Shown here: one piece after another, positions 25,200 through 33,493 of the stretch
How the letters are laid out: the number at the start of each line of letters is the position of its first letter
Numbering within the stretch: position 1 is the first letter of the stretch
Source of the DNA: an uncultured Pseudomonadota bacterium
GTDB lineage: Bacteria > Myxococcota_A > UBA9042 > CAIXZC01
DNA length: 33,493 bases
Direction of reading: 5' to 3'
Assembly (NCBI GenBank): GCA_937884235.1
Contig: CALGBT010000574.1
Coordinates: 1-33,493, forward strand
Notes under the pieces: generated by a model
What the model was told of the DNA's origin: nothing
Database searches by the model: none
The model's input: only the letters and a program-made list of their open reading frames with translations
Made by a program: the position numbers and the translations under genes

Positions 25200-27026
25200 A
25201 TGAAGCGGTCCGCGCTATTGGCATTGGTTCTTCTAACTCTGGGCCTGATTGGCTGCTCTAACGAGAGCGCCAGTACGCTGCCCGAAGTCACCGACGACTG
25301 CCCGCTAAAGGGGACACGCACCTGCGGCCTCGATGACAACGGCAACTTCGCGGTTCTTCAGTGCGGCGCCTTCCTGATATGGGAGCTTGAAATGGCCTGC
25401 CCGGGCAGCTGCATCTTTGATAGCGTTGTCGGGGTAGTCTGCGAGGGAGGGGAACTGCCAGACGTCATTGGGGATGACCTCCCGGATGGGGACGGCTGGG
25501 ATGTTCGGATCACCGACACCCCCAGCGACCTTCCCCAGGAGACAGAAACTCCCACCGATGTGACTCCTGATCTGCTTGACCAGGATTACATCTTCCCGGA
25601 CCTGATGCCCGACCTGACACCACCATGGATCGAAACCACCAGTCCGGCTGACAACGAGATGGGAGTTGCCGTGCCATTCGTGGTCACCGTCCAGTTTACC
25701 GAACCGATGCACGCCATCACCCTAGAGGCAAAGACCGTGCGCATGCATGATGCCGGTGGCAAAGAAGTAGGCCTGGAGTTCGAGTGGCTCGACGAGGAGA
25801 CATCGCTGCTGCAGTTGACCCCCAGCGGGGCCATCTTTCATTCGTCGCCCTACTCCATCACCATTGACCCCATCGTCAAAGACAAGGCCGGCAATTCAAT
25901 GGGCAATACTTTCTCCTTCACGTTTTACACCAAGGCCGTACCCAGCCTCAATGGATACGCCGAATTAGCCGGCAAGTATGCGCCTCTGATTTACCAGGAA
26001 ACCAACACCACTTCGCCGCAATTCGACTATCCCACTCGCTTCGACCTGGATAGCGATTGGGTTGCAGAAGACAACGTCGAGTTCATCAAAGGCGCAGCTA
26101 CCACAATTGAACCGACAGTCCACTACTCCGTAACCGAGACCAAATCGCACTTCTTCATCACCTATGCCTTCTTCTACCCGTACCGCTACACAGAGGATGA
26201 ATCCAGCCGCTTTGGCAACGACGTTTCTGGTGCCCTGGTGGTAGTACGCAAGGTCAACGAAGCACCCGTCGCGGTAGAGACCTACTTCAAGCGCGAGACT
26301 GACGAACGATCGTTCTCGTTTATCACCGAAGAATCGCAACTACTGCCGCCGGGGAAGACTTTTTCTGACCTCAAGTTCGATGGCATGCTGCCAATTGCCA
26401 CCCTCTTCCCGGGAAACCGCTATGTGGCCTACCTCTCGGGGCGCAAACATGAGTCCTGTCTCTGGCTCGACGAGAACAATGGCTTCCTTGATGGCTGCAT
26501 CCTCAACACCGGCATCAAGAACGGGATGCAGAAGATCGAGATGAACTACAAGAACGGCGTCGTCGACATCCTCAAGAAGGAGGGGAGCAAGTTCCCCCAG
26601 GCCAAGGCAGACGTGGGCTTCGCACTGGTGCATCTCCTGGACAGTTGGTGGGCACGGCGGGCCGATATCGGTAGTGGGAAGGTCTGGGCTGAGGACTACA
26701 AGTACCAGCCCGACACTCACTTTGCCAACCGACCAACACTTTCAACCAAGATTCCCACCTCTTTCATCGACCCCATTGGCAACGACTACGGGCGGCCGCC
26801 GTGGGCCTGGAAACACAAGCCAGGCAACGGCTCGAGCTACTTCGACATGCCCCGTGGGGTCTGGTTCCTCGACCCTGCCGTGCACTTCAAGCTGCGCCAC
26901 GACCAGAGCAACGGGTGGTCCGACTATGACACCCAGGCGGGTACCGGATGGTCCCTGGAGTACTGCTTCAACCCTTACTTCAACCTCGATTTCCGCGGCA
27001 TCTGGCCGGAGTGCACTGCCAAGTAG
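25200..27026 (+). CDS. Lipoprotein with Ig-like (Big_5-type) domain and unrecognised C-terminal domain
   Basis: 608 residues from the ATG at 25200, preceded by GGAGGG. The signal MKRSALLALVLLTLGLIGC gives lipid Cys19. A small Cys-rich region (six cysteines between 34 and 81) and an acidic Asp/Pro-rich linker (about 85-140) precede an SbsA/Big_5-like Ig domain (about 141-246: TTSPADNEMGVAVPFVVTVQFTEPM, VKDKAGNSMGNTFSFTF). The remaining 360 residues are rich in Tyr, Phe and Trp (YAPLIYQETN, ITYAFFYPYRY, HLLDSWWARR) and weakly recall Vps62-like secreted proteins; I do not assign a function. It is probably exposed at the cell surface or in the periplasm. Confidence 0.88.
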   Translation: MKRSALLALVLLTLGLIGCSNESASTLPEVTDDCPLKGTRTCGLDDNGNFAVLQCGAFLIWELEMACPGSCIFDSVVGVVCEGGELPDVIGDDLPDGDGWDVRITDTPSDLPQETETPTDVTPDLLDQDYIFPDLMPDLTPPWIETTSPADNEMGVAVPFVVTVQFTEPMHAITLEAKTVRMHDAGGKEVGLEFEWLDEETSLLQLTPSGAIFHSSPYSITIDPIVKDKAGNSMGNTFSFTFYTKAVPSLNGYAELAGKYAPLIYQETNTTSPQFDYPTRFDLDSDWVAEDNVEFIKGAATTIEPTVHYSVTETKSHFFITYAFFYPYRYTEDESSRFGNDVSGALVVVRKVNEAPVAVETYFKRETDERSFSFITEESQLLPPGKTFSDLKFDGMLPIATLFPGNRYVAYLSGRKHESCLWLDENNGFLDGCILNTGIKNGMQKIEMNYKNGVVDILKKEGSKFPQAKADVGFALVHLLDSWWARRADIGSGKVWAEDYKYQPDTHFANRPTLSTKIPTSFIDPIGNDYGRPPWAWKHKPGNGSSYFDMPRGVWFLDPAVHFKLRHDQSNGWSDYDTQAGTGWSLEYCFNPYFNLDFRGIWPECTAK

Positions 27027-27044
27027 TCGGCAGAGGAGTACACC

Positions 27045-27425
27045 TTGCGTTGGACATGGCTGATTTTCTGGGGAGTAGCCGGTGTCACGATGCTCGTATC
27101 GTCCTTCGTGGTCAACTGGTTCGACATTGATTTCACTTACTTCAAGCTGAATCTGGGGTGGTTTGCCCTGGTCTATACCGGGCTGCTGGCGGTACGCAAC
27201 GTGCTAGTGAAACAGCAAATAGAGATGACCCCCCGGGAACTCCATGATTGGGGCGAAACGCTGGCCCGAGTCACTCCCCAAATCCTTGAGCTGGCAGAGG
27301 AGGGCTCCCGCCCAAAAGTAATCGCGGCCAAACTCAAAGCAGCAGATGGGATTCCCGAGTTGGTGAGCTTGAAGTATATGGTGGCCCTGTCTAAGCAACT
27401 CAAGAAAGAAGCAGCTGCCAAATAG
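27045..27425 (+). CDS. Small membrane protein, two predicted helices, TTG start
   Basis: 126 residues. It begins with a TTG codon (27045) and has AGGAG about seven bases upstream, 18 bases after the stop of the lipoprotein gene. There are two hydrophobic helices (about 4-24 and 35-52), with WFDIDFTYFKLNLGWF between or within them. The soluble tail (about 55-126) is helical and charged (MTPRELHDWGETLARVTPQ, GSRPKVIAAKLKAADGIPE) and suggests a helical hairpin or HTH-like fold. No known family is recognised. It converges with the anti-sigma-like gene, only 14 bases apart. Confidence 0.75.
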   Translation: MRWTWLIFWGVAGVTMLVSSFVVNWFDIDFTYFKLNLGWFALVYTGLLAVRNVLVKQQIEMTPRELHDWGETLARVTPQILELAEEGSRPKVIAAKLKAADGIPELVSLKYMVALSKQLKKEAAAK

Positions 27426-27439
27426 CCGGATGGACCTGC

Positions 27440-29575
27440 CTACTGGCCGTAACCGTCACCTTCGATGGATTCCATCATGTCCATGGCTTTCTGCTCCATG
27501 GCGGGAACCTTCTGTAGTCTTTTCAGGGCCTTGCGGGCCTTTTGGCGATCACCAGCGGCAATGTAGATCTGGGCCTCTCGCATGTCCATAGCCTCTGCGG
27601 AGCGGGTACCCACACACGGACCGCTGCGGAACATCCGGAGGAGCTTGAGGGCCTTTTCGTTTTCACCGGCCTTCTCCAGGGCCAGGAGTTCATCCCAGTA
27701 CTTGTCGCAGGCGTATCCCTGGTCGGACTGCTTCTCAGCGTTCTTGCTCTCTTCCTTCTTCTTCTCAACCAATTCAGCTTGCGCCTGCAGCACCTCTTCC
27801 CCCGACTCTTCTTCGTTCTCTTCGGTCGCGAAGAACTGCTTGTCGACCACCTCGCCTGGGGCCTCTTGGATAGCATCCGGGGCCTCGGCCTTCTCATCGT
27901 CCGCACCGCTATCTTCATCGGCAGCCGGCTCTTCAGGGGCCTTTGACAGAGCCACCACAGGTTCGAATATGGCGGCCTGCGGCGCAGCGCCCGACGACGT
28001 TTGCGTGGGGGAGTTCACCACCGTCGCATCGTCACCGTAATCGAGTTTGAGCTGGCCCTTCTTCATCACCGTCGTGTATTCGCTGCCGGCCTCCGGTTGT
28101 ACGCTCACTGGCTTCACCAGCGAACCATCTGGAATGGCACTGGGAACTACGCCCCAGGCTTCGTCCACTGAGGTGCTGGCGGCGGGTTTGACAGGGGCCG
28201 ACTCAGTTGGCTTCTGCGGTCCCTGGTCGGCAACTTCGGCCGATTTGAAATCCCCTGCGCCATCACGTCCACTGCTGGTTACGGCAGGGGCCTTGGCCCC
28301 GGCCGACTTGGATTCTCGGCCCGTGGTGAGAGATTCCTCGGCATTGTCCTTGAGCACCGCGCGGTTGTAAGTATTGCCCACCCACTCCCGCTTCTCCGTC
28401 CGTTCTTTCTCGCCTCCCTTCTGCAGCTGCGAAACGTCATTGGGGACAAATGCCTCTTCTGGTTTGGCCAGTTCCAAAGCCTTCGTTTTCTCGTAGACTT
28501 CGGTGCTCTCCTTGGCGAACCCGGCCCCGGAATTCTGCGTCTTTTTTCCCGCTTGTGACTCCACGGCAACCTTCTTGCTCCGTTCCTTGCGAGGGATATT
28601 GACCTGCCGGTGAGTGCTGTCATCCCTCACCAGCGTGCCATCTGCAGTGAGGCGGGCAGCTGGATCCTGATTCGCAGTGTCCTCGACGATACCACCCTGG
28701 TCACTCTGCCGGAGATTGGCATCCCCGGAAGCCTCCCCGCGCGGATGGTCTTTGGCAGCATCCTCTTCACTCTTGCTCCGCCGCCGATCCAGAGAATCCA
28801 CCAGTGTTCGAACTGCTACCTTGCCGTCAGCCTTGCGCAGCCCCTCATTGGCCAATCCCTCGGACGCGACCGATGCCGGCTCCTCTGCATCCTGGGCAAC
28901 CTGCTCCTGCAAAGGAGCCTCCTCTGGAGGGTCCACAGCAACTACGTTCTCGGCAGTTGCCTTCTCGGCAACTGCGACGGTCGCCATCTGCTGCTCAGCT
29001 TCTCGTTTCTCTTCTGCCTCGGGGGCCTTCGCCACTTTGCTTTCAACTGCTTCTTCACCCGTCCCAGCCTCATGGTCTGCGACCTGGGCCCTTGCGGCGG
29101 CACCGGCGGCGGGAGCTTTGTCCTTGGCTACGGCACGAGTCGGCCGCATCCGCTCCTTGACCTCCTGGGCGGAACCAGGCTCTGCCGGACGACGAGCGGA
29201 CTGTCCCATGTAGACGCCCACTGCCACCACCAGCAACGCGGCCATGGCCATTCCGACCTGCGGCTGCAGCAACCAGCCAAAGAGATCGGCCAGCGTCAGA
29301 CGCTTCTCGGGCACCGGTTCCGTCCGCACCACACGATTCCGGCCAGCGGCGTAGGCCATGATGTCGGCCACCACGTCCGCCGGTGGCTCGGGCACCTTAA
29401 CGGCATCGATACTACGCTGCAGCGCGGTCAGATCAGCGACCTGAGCCTGCAGGTCGGGCCGCTGCTCCAGCTCCTTGCGAAACGCAGCTTCGTCCGCAGC
29501 AGAGAGCTCGCCATAGACGAACTCAACCACTCGCTCGTCAAGGGGGCCATCCCGCCGTCTTTCGTCGCCGCTCAT
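27440..29575 (-). CDS. Large membrane-anchored anti-sigma-factor-like protein
   Basis: 711 residues. The N-terminal 80 residues resemble the cytoplasmic domain of anti-sigma factors (LDERVVEFVYGELSAADEAAFRKEL) but lack the zinc-binding His-x3-Cys-x2-Cys motif. One transmembrane helix (about 105-123) follows. Residues about 130-620 are extremely rich in Glu, Ala, Lys and Ser, and probably disordered in the periplasm. The last 90 residues form a TPR-like helical segment with two cysteines (YACDKYWDELLALEKAG, SGPCVGTRSAEAMD). It overlaps the ECF sigma gene by ATGA, the normal arrangement of a sigma/anti-sigma pair. The long tail could sense stress in the envelope or cell wall. Confidence 0.88.
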   Translation of the reverse strand: MSGDERRRDGPLDERVVEFVYGELSAADEAAFRKELEQRPDLQAQVADLTALQRSIDAVKVPEPPADVVADIMAYAAGRNRVVRTEPVPEKRLTLADLFGWLLQPQVGMAMAALLVVAVGVYMGQSARRPAEPGSAQEVKERMRPTRAVAKDKAPAAGAAARAQVADHEAGTGEEAVESKVAKAPEAEEKREAEQQMATVAVAEKATAENVVAVDPPEEAPLQEQVAQDAEEPASVASEGLANEGLRKADGKVAVRTLVDSLDRRRSKSEEDAAKDHPRGEASGDANLRQSDQGGIVEDTANQDPAARLTADGTLVRDDSTHRQVNIPRKERSKKVAVESQAGKKTQNSGAGFAKESTEVYEKTKALELAKPEEAFVPNDVSQLQKGGEKERTEKREWVGNTYNRAVLKDNAEESLTTGRESKSAGAKAPAVTSSGRDGAGDFKSAEVADQGPQKPTESAPVKPAASTSVDEAWGVVPSAIPDGSLVKPVSVQPEAGSEYTTVMKKGQLKLDYGDDATVVNSPTQTSSGAAPQAAIFEPVVALSKAPEEPAADEDSGADDEKAEAPDAIQEAPGEVVDKQFFATEENEEESGEEVLQAQAELVEKKKEESKNAEKQSDQGYACDKYWDELLALEKAGENEKALKLLRMFRSGPCVGTRSAEAMDMREAQIYIAAGDRQKARKALKRLQKVPAMEQKAMDMMESIEGDGYGQ

Positions 29576-30288
29576 TGTAGAAAGTCCTCCAGTTCCCGAC
29601 GCAAGGCCTCAAGGGCATAGCGCATTCTGGTTTTCGCCGTATTTACCGGACACTCCATGATGTCTGCAATCTCCGCAAACTGAAGTCCCTGGAAATGCCG
29701 CATCTCAAAGACCTCACGCTGGTCAGGATTAAGACCGGACAACGCTTCTTTGAGTCGACTTTCGAGTTGCCCCTTGCGCACCATCTGCTCGGCGTCAACC
29801 GCGTGTCGGTCTGCCACGACGTCGCCAAAAGAGCGTTTATCCTCGCCGGAGCGCAGCGGGGCATCCAGCGAGCGCATCATCAGCTTCTTCTTCTTGAAGG
29901 TATCGATCATGGTGTTGCGGACGATGGTGAAGAGCCAGGTGGAGAAGCGCCTGGTGGGGTCATACGAGTCCGCGGCCCTGACAACCTTGTACCAGCAGTC
30001 TTGGAACACCTCGCTGGCCCGATCCGCATTGTAGTAGTGACGGTAGATGTAACCGTACATCTTGCCCTGATAACGTCGCATCAGGACATTGAATGCGCGC
30101 TCATCACCGGCTACATAGCGTATCATCAGTTCCTCGTCTGATGGTTCGTCCGAGGCCTCCGGGTCGGGGGCCCCTAGACCTGCTTCCGCCCAAAGGACGG
30201 CGCCTAGTACGCAGAGCAGTTGGAGAAGTTCTGGCAAGAACCATTTCCAGGCCGGGCTGACTCTCGCAGAATATACTCTCATCACCAT
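29572..30288 (-). CDS. ECF-type RNA polymerase sigma factor
   Basis: 238 residues by the longest frame. The core has region 2 (DEELMIRYVAGDERAFNVLM, YGYIYRHY, DPTRRFSTWLFTIVRN) and region 4 (LNPDQREVFEMRHFQGL, FAEIADIMECPVNTAKTRMRYALEAL). The first 50 residues are unusual: a basic start, then a hydrophobic stretch (FLPELLQLLCVLGAVLWA) resembling a signal peptide or membrane anchor. No ribosome-binding site precedes 30288. The alternative ATG at 30126 has AGGA four to five bases before it but would begin inside region 2. The true start is therefore unsettled. Its anti-sigma-like partner overlaps it by four bases. Confidence 0.88.
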   Translation of the reverse strand: MVMRVYSARVSPAWKWFLPELLQLLCVLGAVLWAEAGLGAPDPEASDEPSDEELMIRYVAGDERAFNVLMRRYQGKMYGYIYRHYYNADRASEVFQDCWYKVVRAADSYDPTRRFSTWLFTIVRNTMIDTFKKKKLMMRSLDAPLRSGEDKRSFGDVVADRHAVDAEQMVRKGQLESRLKEALSGLNPDQREVFEMRHFQGLQFAEIADIMECPVNTAKTRMRYALEALRRELEDFLQ

Positions 30289-30537
30289 CCGACGGTTGAA
30301 GACACGCTGTTCTCACAGGAGAATATAGCCGATATGCACGCTCTTTCACAGTCTTTTCGAGTCGTCATCCCCGCACCTGAGCTTCGCCCATGCCATCTTT
30401 CTCGTTGACATTTCCCGGACCCCTTGATCTACTTCGGACCGTGTCTTTTTTGAATATGTAGCCGGCCACCTTCTCTAACGAGCCCGGTTCCTGACCCCAC
30501 CGGTACGCCGGAAGAACGCCCCCAGGGAGGATTCCCA
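30289..30537. other. Divergent regulatory region between ECF sigma and RND transporter genes
   Basis: 249 bases without a supported gene. On the minus strand it has a TATATT box at about 30330 that could serve the sigma gene; a similar TATATTCT copy lies just inside the frame near 30270. The plus-strand promoter for the transporter is given separately. Confidence 0.45.
30405..30433 (+). promoter_or_regulatory. Candidate sigma-70-type promoter of the RND transporter
   Basis: A perfect TTGACA (30405-30410) and TCTACT (30428-30433, preceded by TGA) are 17 bases apart. The leader to the GTG at 30538 would be about 100 bases long. Confidence 0.45.
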
Positions 30538-33261
30538 GTGGAAAAGCAGTTGCGTTCCCTAGGCTTCTGGATTGTCGGCCACGCCTGGTGGGTGGTGGCC
30601 GCGGCCATAGTGTTCTCAGGCATATCCGTCGCGCTGCTGCCGCAACTGGACATCCTCACGGCCCGCACTGCCCTCTATCCACCGGACAACCCGGTAAACA
30701 TCCGATTCCAGGGCTTCCTCGACGACTTCGGCACCACCGGCAGCCTCATTGCAGTACTCGAAGGCGAGCCGGAAACCCTCGGCCCCTTTGCCGATGCCTA
30801 TGCCCGGGAGCTGGCCCAGGAGACCGACGTCATCGCTGACGTCTTCTACAAGGCCGACCTCGAGTTCTTCGCAGACCGCGCCTTCCTCTACCTGTCGCTG
30901 GACCAGCTTGAGAAGCTGCGAGAGCGAGTGGTCGAGCACCGGGACAAGATCGAGCAGTTCGGCCGCATCAACGGCCTGCTGCCGCTTCTGAGGAAGTTTG
31001 GCGAGGCCGATGCCACCGCCGGCTTTGAAGAGAACATCGACATCGCCACCGCCAAACGGATTCTCACCGTAGCCGGGCAGCTCTTCGAAGAAATCGAGGC
31101 CTGGATAGATAACCCGGACCGCACCGAGATCGCACTCATCGAGACCCTCTTCGCCGAAGAGCTGTCGGGGCGGGACATGGATCGTGAGGGCTACCTGCGC
31201 TCCCATGATCGCAAGCTGCTCTTCCTCTTCATTCAACCCCACAACGCCTCCGACGAATTCGAGATCATCAACGAGTTGCTGAACAGCGCCAGGGCCGCTG
31301 GGGAGCGCACGCTGGAGACGTGGCAACGGGAAGGTCGAACGGCCCCTGCCCTGGGATTCGCCGGCTTGCCGGCCAACGGAGTTGAAGAGAACCTGGCCAT
31401 CAAGCGGGACGTAATCTTCACCGCCGCAGTCGCCGCGGTACTGATTCTCCTGATCATTTTAATCGGCTTCCGATCCCTGCGGCGCGGCATTCTGGTTTTC
31501 ATTCCACTGGTCCTGGCGGGACTCTGGAATCTGGGTCTCACGGCCCTCACCGTGGGCCATCTGACCTTGCTCACCTCAGGCTTCACGGCCATCCTCTTCG
31601 GCCTCGGTGTGGACTACGGCATCTTCATTTCCGGTCGCATTGAGGAGGAAGTGCGCCAGGGCCACAGCCTGGCCGAGGCCATCTCCATCGCCCTGGCCAC
31701 CAGCGGCCGGACCCTGCTGGCCGCAGGCGGTACCACCGCTCTGGCCTTCTTCGTCATCGGCACCGTCGATTTCACCGGATTCGCTGAACTCGGTATCGTC
31801 GCCGGTAGCGGCGTGCTGCTGGTCATGGCCGCCACCTTCTTCGTCCTCCCGGCGCTCACTGCAATCTTCAATCCGAAGGTGCGACCGGCCCGGTCATCGG
31901 CCCCGCGCTCACTGCTCCCCTCCCACCCCCCCATGTTCTTCATGGTTGCCATCGTCGTGGTCGCAGTGGCAACGGGAGGCATCTCGGTCTATCGAGCCAT
32001 CAACATGGATGTCGACATGGGCGTGGAAGCCATCATGCCCAGAAATTCGGAATCCATGCGATTGCAGAAGGAGATGGCCACACGTTCCGACTTCCAGCCC
32101 GAGTTTGCTGCCATCATCGCTGATAACCTGGACGAAGCCCGCCAGATCACAGAACGTTTGCGGGCGCTGGACACAGTCGCGCGAGTAGAGACCATCACTG
32201 AGATTCTGCCGCCCGATCAAGCGCGGAAGATTGATATCATTCGGGAGATCTCGCCCGTCTTCGAGAAGATCATCATCGCCACCAGAGACTTCGAGCCCTT
32301 TACCGGCGAACAACTCGCAGAGCAACTCGAGGCGATGGTGGAAATGGTCCTTGATGCCCAGGATAAAGCCTTCGCTGGTGGCCAGGCGGAGCTCGTGGAT
32401 GCCCTGGAAGCGGTCGCCGGCCGTATGGAGAAGCTGGCCCGGAAGCTGGCCCATGACCCGGCCGCGCTCCCTCGCCTGCAAGCACTCGAGAAAGAACTCT
32501 TCAAAGTGCTGGGAAAAGCCGCCGAAATGACTCGCAACTGGGCCCATGTAGGGCTCTTGACTCCCGCCGGTCTGCCCTCCGGTATTCGCAGCCGTTTCCA
32601 GGGTAAGTCGGGGCGCTTCGCCGTCTATGCCTTTCCCAAAGAATCGGTCTACGACATGGATTTCCTCGACCGATTTCTGGCCGATGTCTATGCCATTTCG
32701 CCCGAGGCTACCGGCTTTCCCACGACCCATCAGACTTTCTCCCGCCTGATCATGACCGGCTTCAAGCAGGCCTCCATCTATGCGGTGATGGTCGTCTTCC
32801 TCATGCTCTTTCTGGAGTTTCGACACATCGGCTATGCGCTGGGTGCACTGCTGCCGCTCTCCTTTGGCGGAGCCTGGATGTTTGGCGTCATGCACACCCT
32901 GGGTCTCTCCCTGAATTACGCCAATATCATCGCCTTCCCACTAATGATCGGCCTGGCCGTGGACTACGGGGTCTACCTGGCCCACCGCCTGAGGGAGGAC
33001 CGGAATAGACATCCATTCGAAGTCATGCAGCGGGCCTCAGGCCCGGTCTTCATGGCCGCGCTAACGACCCTCGCCGGTATCGGCGCCATCTGTATGGGAG
33101 AGCATCGCGGCGCCGCTTCCTTGGGCGAAGCCCTAATCTATGGCATACTGACCTGCCTGACCGCGGCGCTTCTGCTACTGCCCAGCGCAGCAGCAATCGC
33201 TCGAGGCGTAATGCGCAGCCACCCGGACGCACCGGTCAAAGGAGAGGACCATGAAACGTAG
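30538..33261 (+). CDS. RND/MMPL-superfamily membrane transporter
   Basis: 907 residues, GTG start with GGAGG eight bases upstream. The architecture is the two-fold MMPL/RND repeat: TM1 (about 12-35), a large periplasmic loop, TM2-6 (about 283-442, with GLGVDYGIFISGRIEEE), TM7 (about 465-487), a second loop, and TM8-12 (about 740-895, with GLAVDYGVYLAHRLRED). The twin LGVDYG/LAVDYG motifs mark the two halves. Members move lipids, hopanoids or other hydrophobic molecules out of the inner membrane, driven by protons. HpnN-type hopanoid transport is one possibility, but no hopanoid gene is in view. The 3' end overlaps the next gene by 11 bases. Confidence 0.93.
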   Translation: MEKQLRSLGFWIVGHAWWVVAAAIVFSGISVALLPQLDILTARTALYPPDNPVNIRFQGFLDDFGTTGSLIAVLEGEPETLGPFADAYARELAQETDVIADVFYKADLEFFADRAFLYLSLDQLEKLRERVVEHRDKIEQFGRINGLLPLLRKFGEADATAGFEENIDIATAKRILTVAGQLFEEIEAWIDNPDRTEIALIETLFAEELSGRDMDREGYLRSHDRKLLFLFIQPHNASDEFEIINELLNSARAAGERTLETWQREGRTAPALGFAGLPANGVEENLAIKRDVIFTAAVAAVLILLIILIGFRSLRRGILVFIPLVLAGLWNLGLTALTVGHLTLLTSGFTAILFGLGVDYGIFISGRIEEEVRQGHSLAEAISIALATSGRTLLAAGGTTALAFFVIGTVDFTGFAELGIVAGSGVLLVMAATFFVLPALTAIFNPKVRPARSSAPRSLLPSHPPMFFMVAIVVVAVATGGISVYRAINMDVDMGVEAIMPRNSESMRLQKEMATRSDFQPEFAAIIADNLDEARQITERLRALDTVARVETITEILPPDQARKIDIIREISPVFEKIIIATRDFEPFTGEQLAEQLEAMVEMVLDAQDKAFAGGQAELVDALEAVAGRMEKLARKLAHDPAALPRLQALEKELFKVLGKAAEMTRNWAHVGLLTPAGLPSGIRSRFQGKSGRFAVYAFPKESVYDMDFLDRFLADVYAISPEATGFPTTHQTFSRLIMTGFKQASIYAVMVVFLMLFLEFRHIGYALGALLPLSFGGAWMFGVMHTLGLSLNYANIIAFPLMIGLAVDYGVYLAHRLREDRNRHPFEVMQRASGPVFMAALTTLAGIGAICMGEHRGAASLGEALIYGILTCLTAALLLLPSAAAIARGVMRSHPDAPVKGEDHET

Positions 33262-33493
33262 ACAATCAATCGCAATGGCGCTATTGGCAGGCCTTTGCCT
33301 ACTGGCCGCCCCGGCCTATGCGCAGACGGACAGCGGCCGCAAGTTTCTCATCTGTCACACCGGCAGCGTCACCACCGCCGAAGAGGCCCAGCCGTATATC
33401 GACGGATTCGGCGGCTACCTGGCACAGAAGCTAGGCTGGCAGGATGGCACTTGGGAGGTGAAGTTTGAGAATCAGCGCCAGGCCGGGATGAAG
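33251..33493 (+). CDS. Periplasmic binding protein, PhnD-like (partial, cut by window end)
   Basis: 81 residues are visible and the frame is open at the edge. MKRRQSIAMALLAGLCLLAAPAYAQ is a Sec signal peptide ending AYA. The mature start (TTAEEAQPYIDGFGGYLAQK, then LGW) resembles phosphate/phosphonate-type substrate-binding proteins, but only the first lobe begins here, so the family is tentative. GGAGAGG precedes the ATG, and the gene overlaps the end of the RND transporter by 11 bases, so the two are co-translated. Confidence 0.75.
   Translation, partial: MKRRQSIAMALLAGLCLLAAPAYAQTDSGRKFLICHTGSVTTAEEAQPYIDGFGGYLAQKLGWQDGTWEVKFENQRQAGMK

Noticed and set aside
28610-29620. 336-codon plus-strand open frame
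   Set aside because: Antisense to the low-complexity anti-sigma-like gene; long open shadows are expected opposite Glu/Ala/Lys-rich GC-biased coding.
30444-30452. T-tract as a terminator
   Set aside because: No GC-rich hairpin precedes it; nearby CGGACC copies are direct, not inverted, and it lies downstream of a promoter candidate.
31909-32895. 328-codon minus-strand open frame
   Set aside because: Antisense to the RND transporter, whose motifs run through the whole interval; no protein features of its own.

Overview
The window looks like a chromosomal segment of a Gram-negative bacterium of the former delta-proteobacteria, most like Myxococcota or a related lineage. The reasons are the HRDVSPSN-type Ser/Thr kinase with accessory sensor-like domains, the FHA and FHA-TadA fusion proteins, DGxPC-type cysteine-rich lipoproteins, a sigma-54 activator, an ECF sigma/anti-sigma pair and many lipoproteins. 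The DNA is GC-rich and densely packed. I saw no rRNA, tRNA, CRISPR array, insertion sequence or prophage.

Layout. (A) 1-7334, minus strand: a PAS/sigma-54 activator, then a Cys/Met-metabolism PLP enzyme preceded by a good sigma-54 promoter candidate (GG-N10-GC), then an almost gapless set of a NifX/orange-protein-like protein, a DUF5320-like small protein, a large cysteine-rich lipoprotein with two formylglycine-generating-enzyme-like domains, and a TPR/beta-barrel-like exported protein that runs off the left edge. (B) 7699-14472, minus strand: a five-gene operon with overlapping or abutting junctions, ordered PP2C phosphatase, tiny lipoprotein, Ser/Thr kinase with GYF- and DUF4388-like domains, zinc-ribbon/TPR membrane protein, and PBP4-type DD-peptidase. 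It links reversible phosphorylation to peptidoglycan remodelling. (C) 14567-15493, plus strand: a SplB-like radical SAM protein with its own promoter. (D) 15520-18326, minus strand: the classical xerC-hslV-hslU operon.

(E) 18499-27425, plus strand: a large GH35-like lipoprotein whose expected acid/base Glu is replaced, an FHA protein fused to a TadA/CpaF-like domain with a destroyed Walker A motif, a dual-FHA tail-anchored protein, an Ig-like lipoprotein and a small membrane protein that starts with TTG. (F) 27440-30288, minus strand: an ECF sigma factor with a strange hydrophobic N-terminus, translationally coupled to a giant membrane anti-sigma-like protein. (G) 30538-33493, plus strand: an MMPL/RND transporter overlapping the start of a periplasmic binding protein that is cut by the right edge.

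The strongest new hypotheses are these. First, block A may be one sigma-54-controlled unit linking sulfur amino-acid chemistry, a metal-cluster-type protein and an envelope-exported cysteine-rich module. Second, block B is a self-contained phosphorelay/cell-wall operon. Third, two proteins in block E keep an enzyme fold but appear to have lost catalysis. All assignments come from reading motifs by eye; no database search was run.
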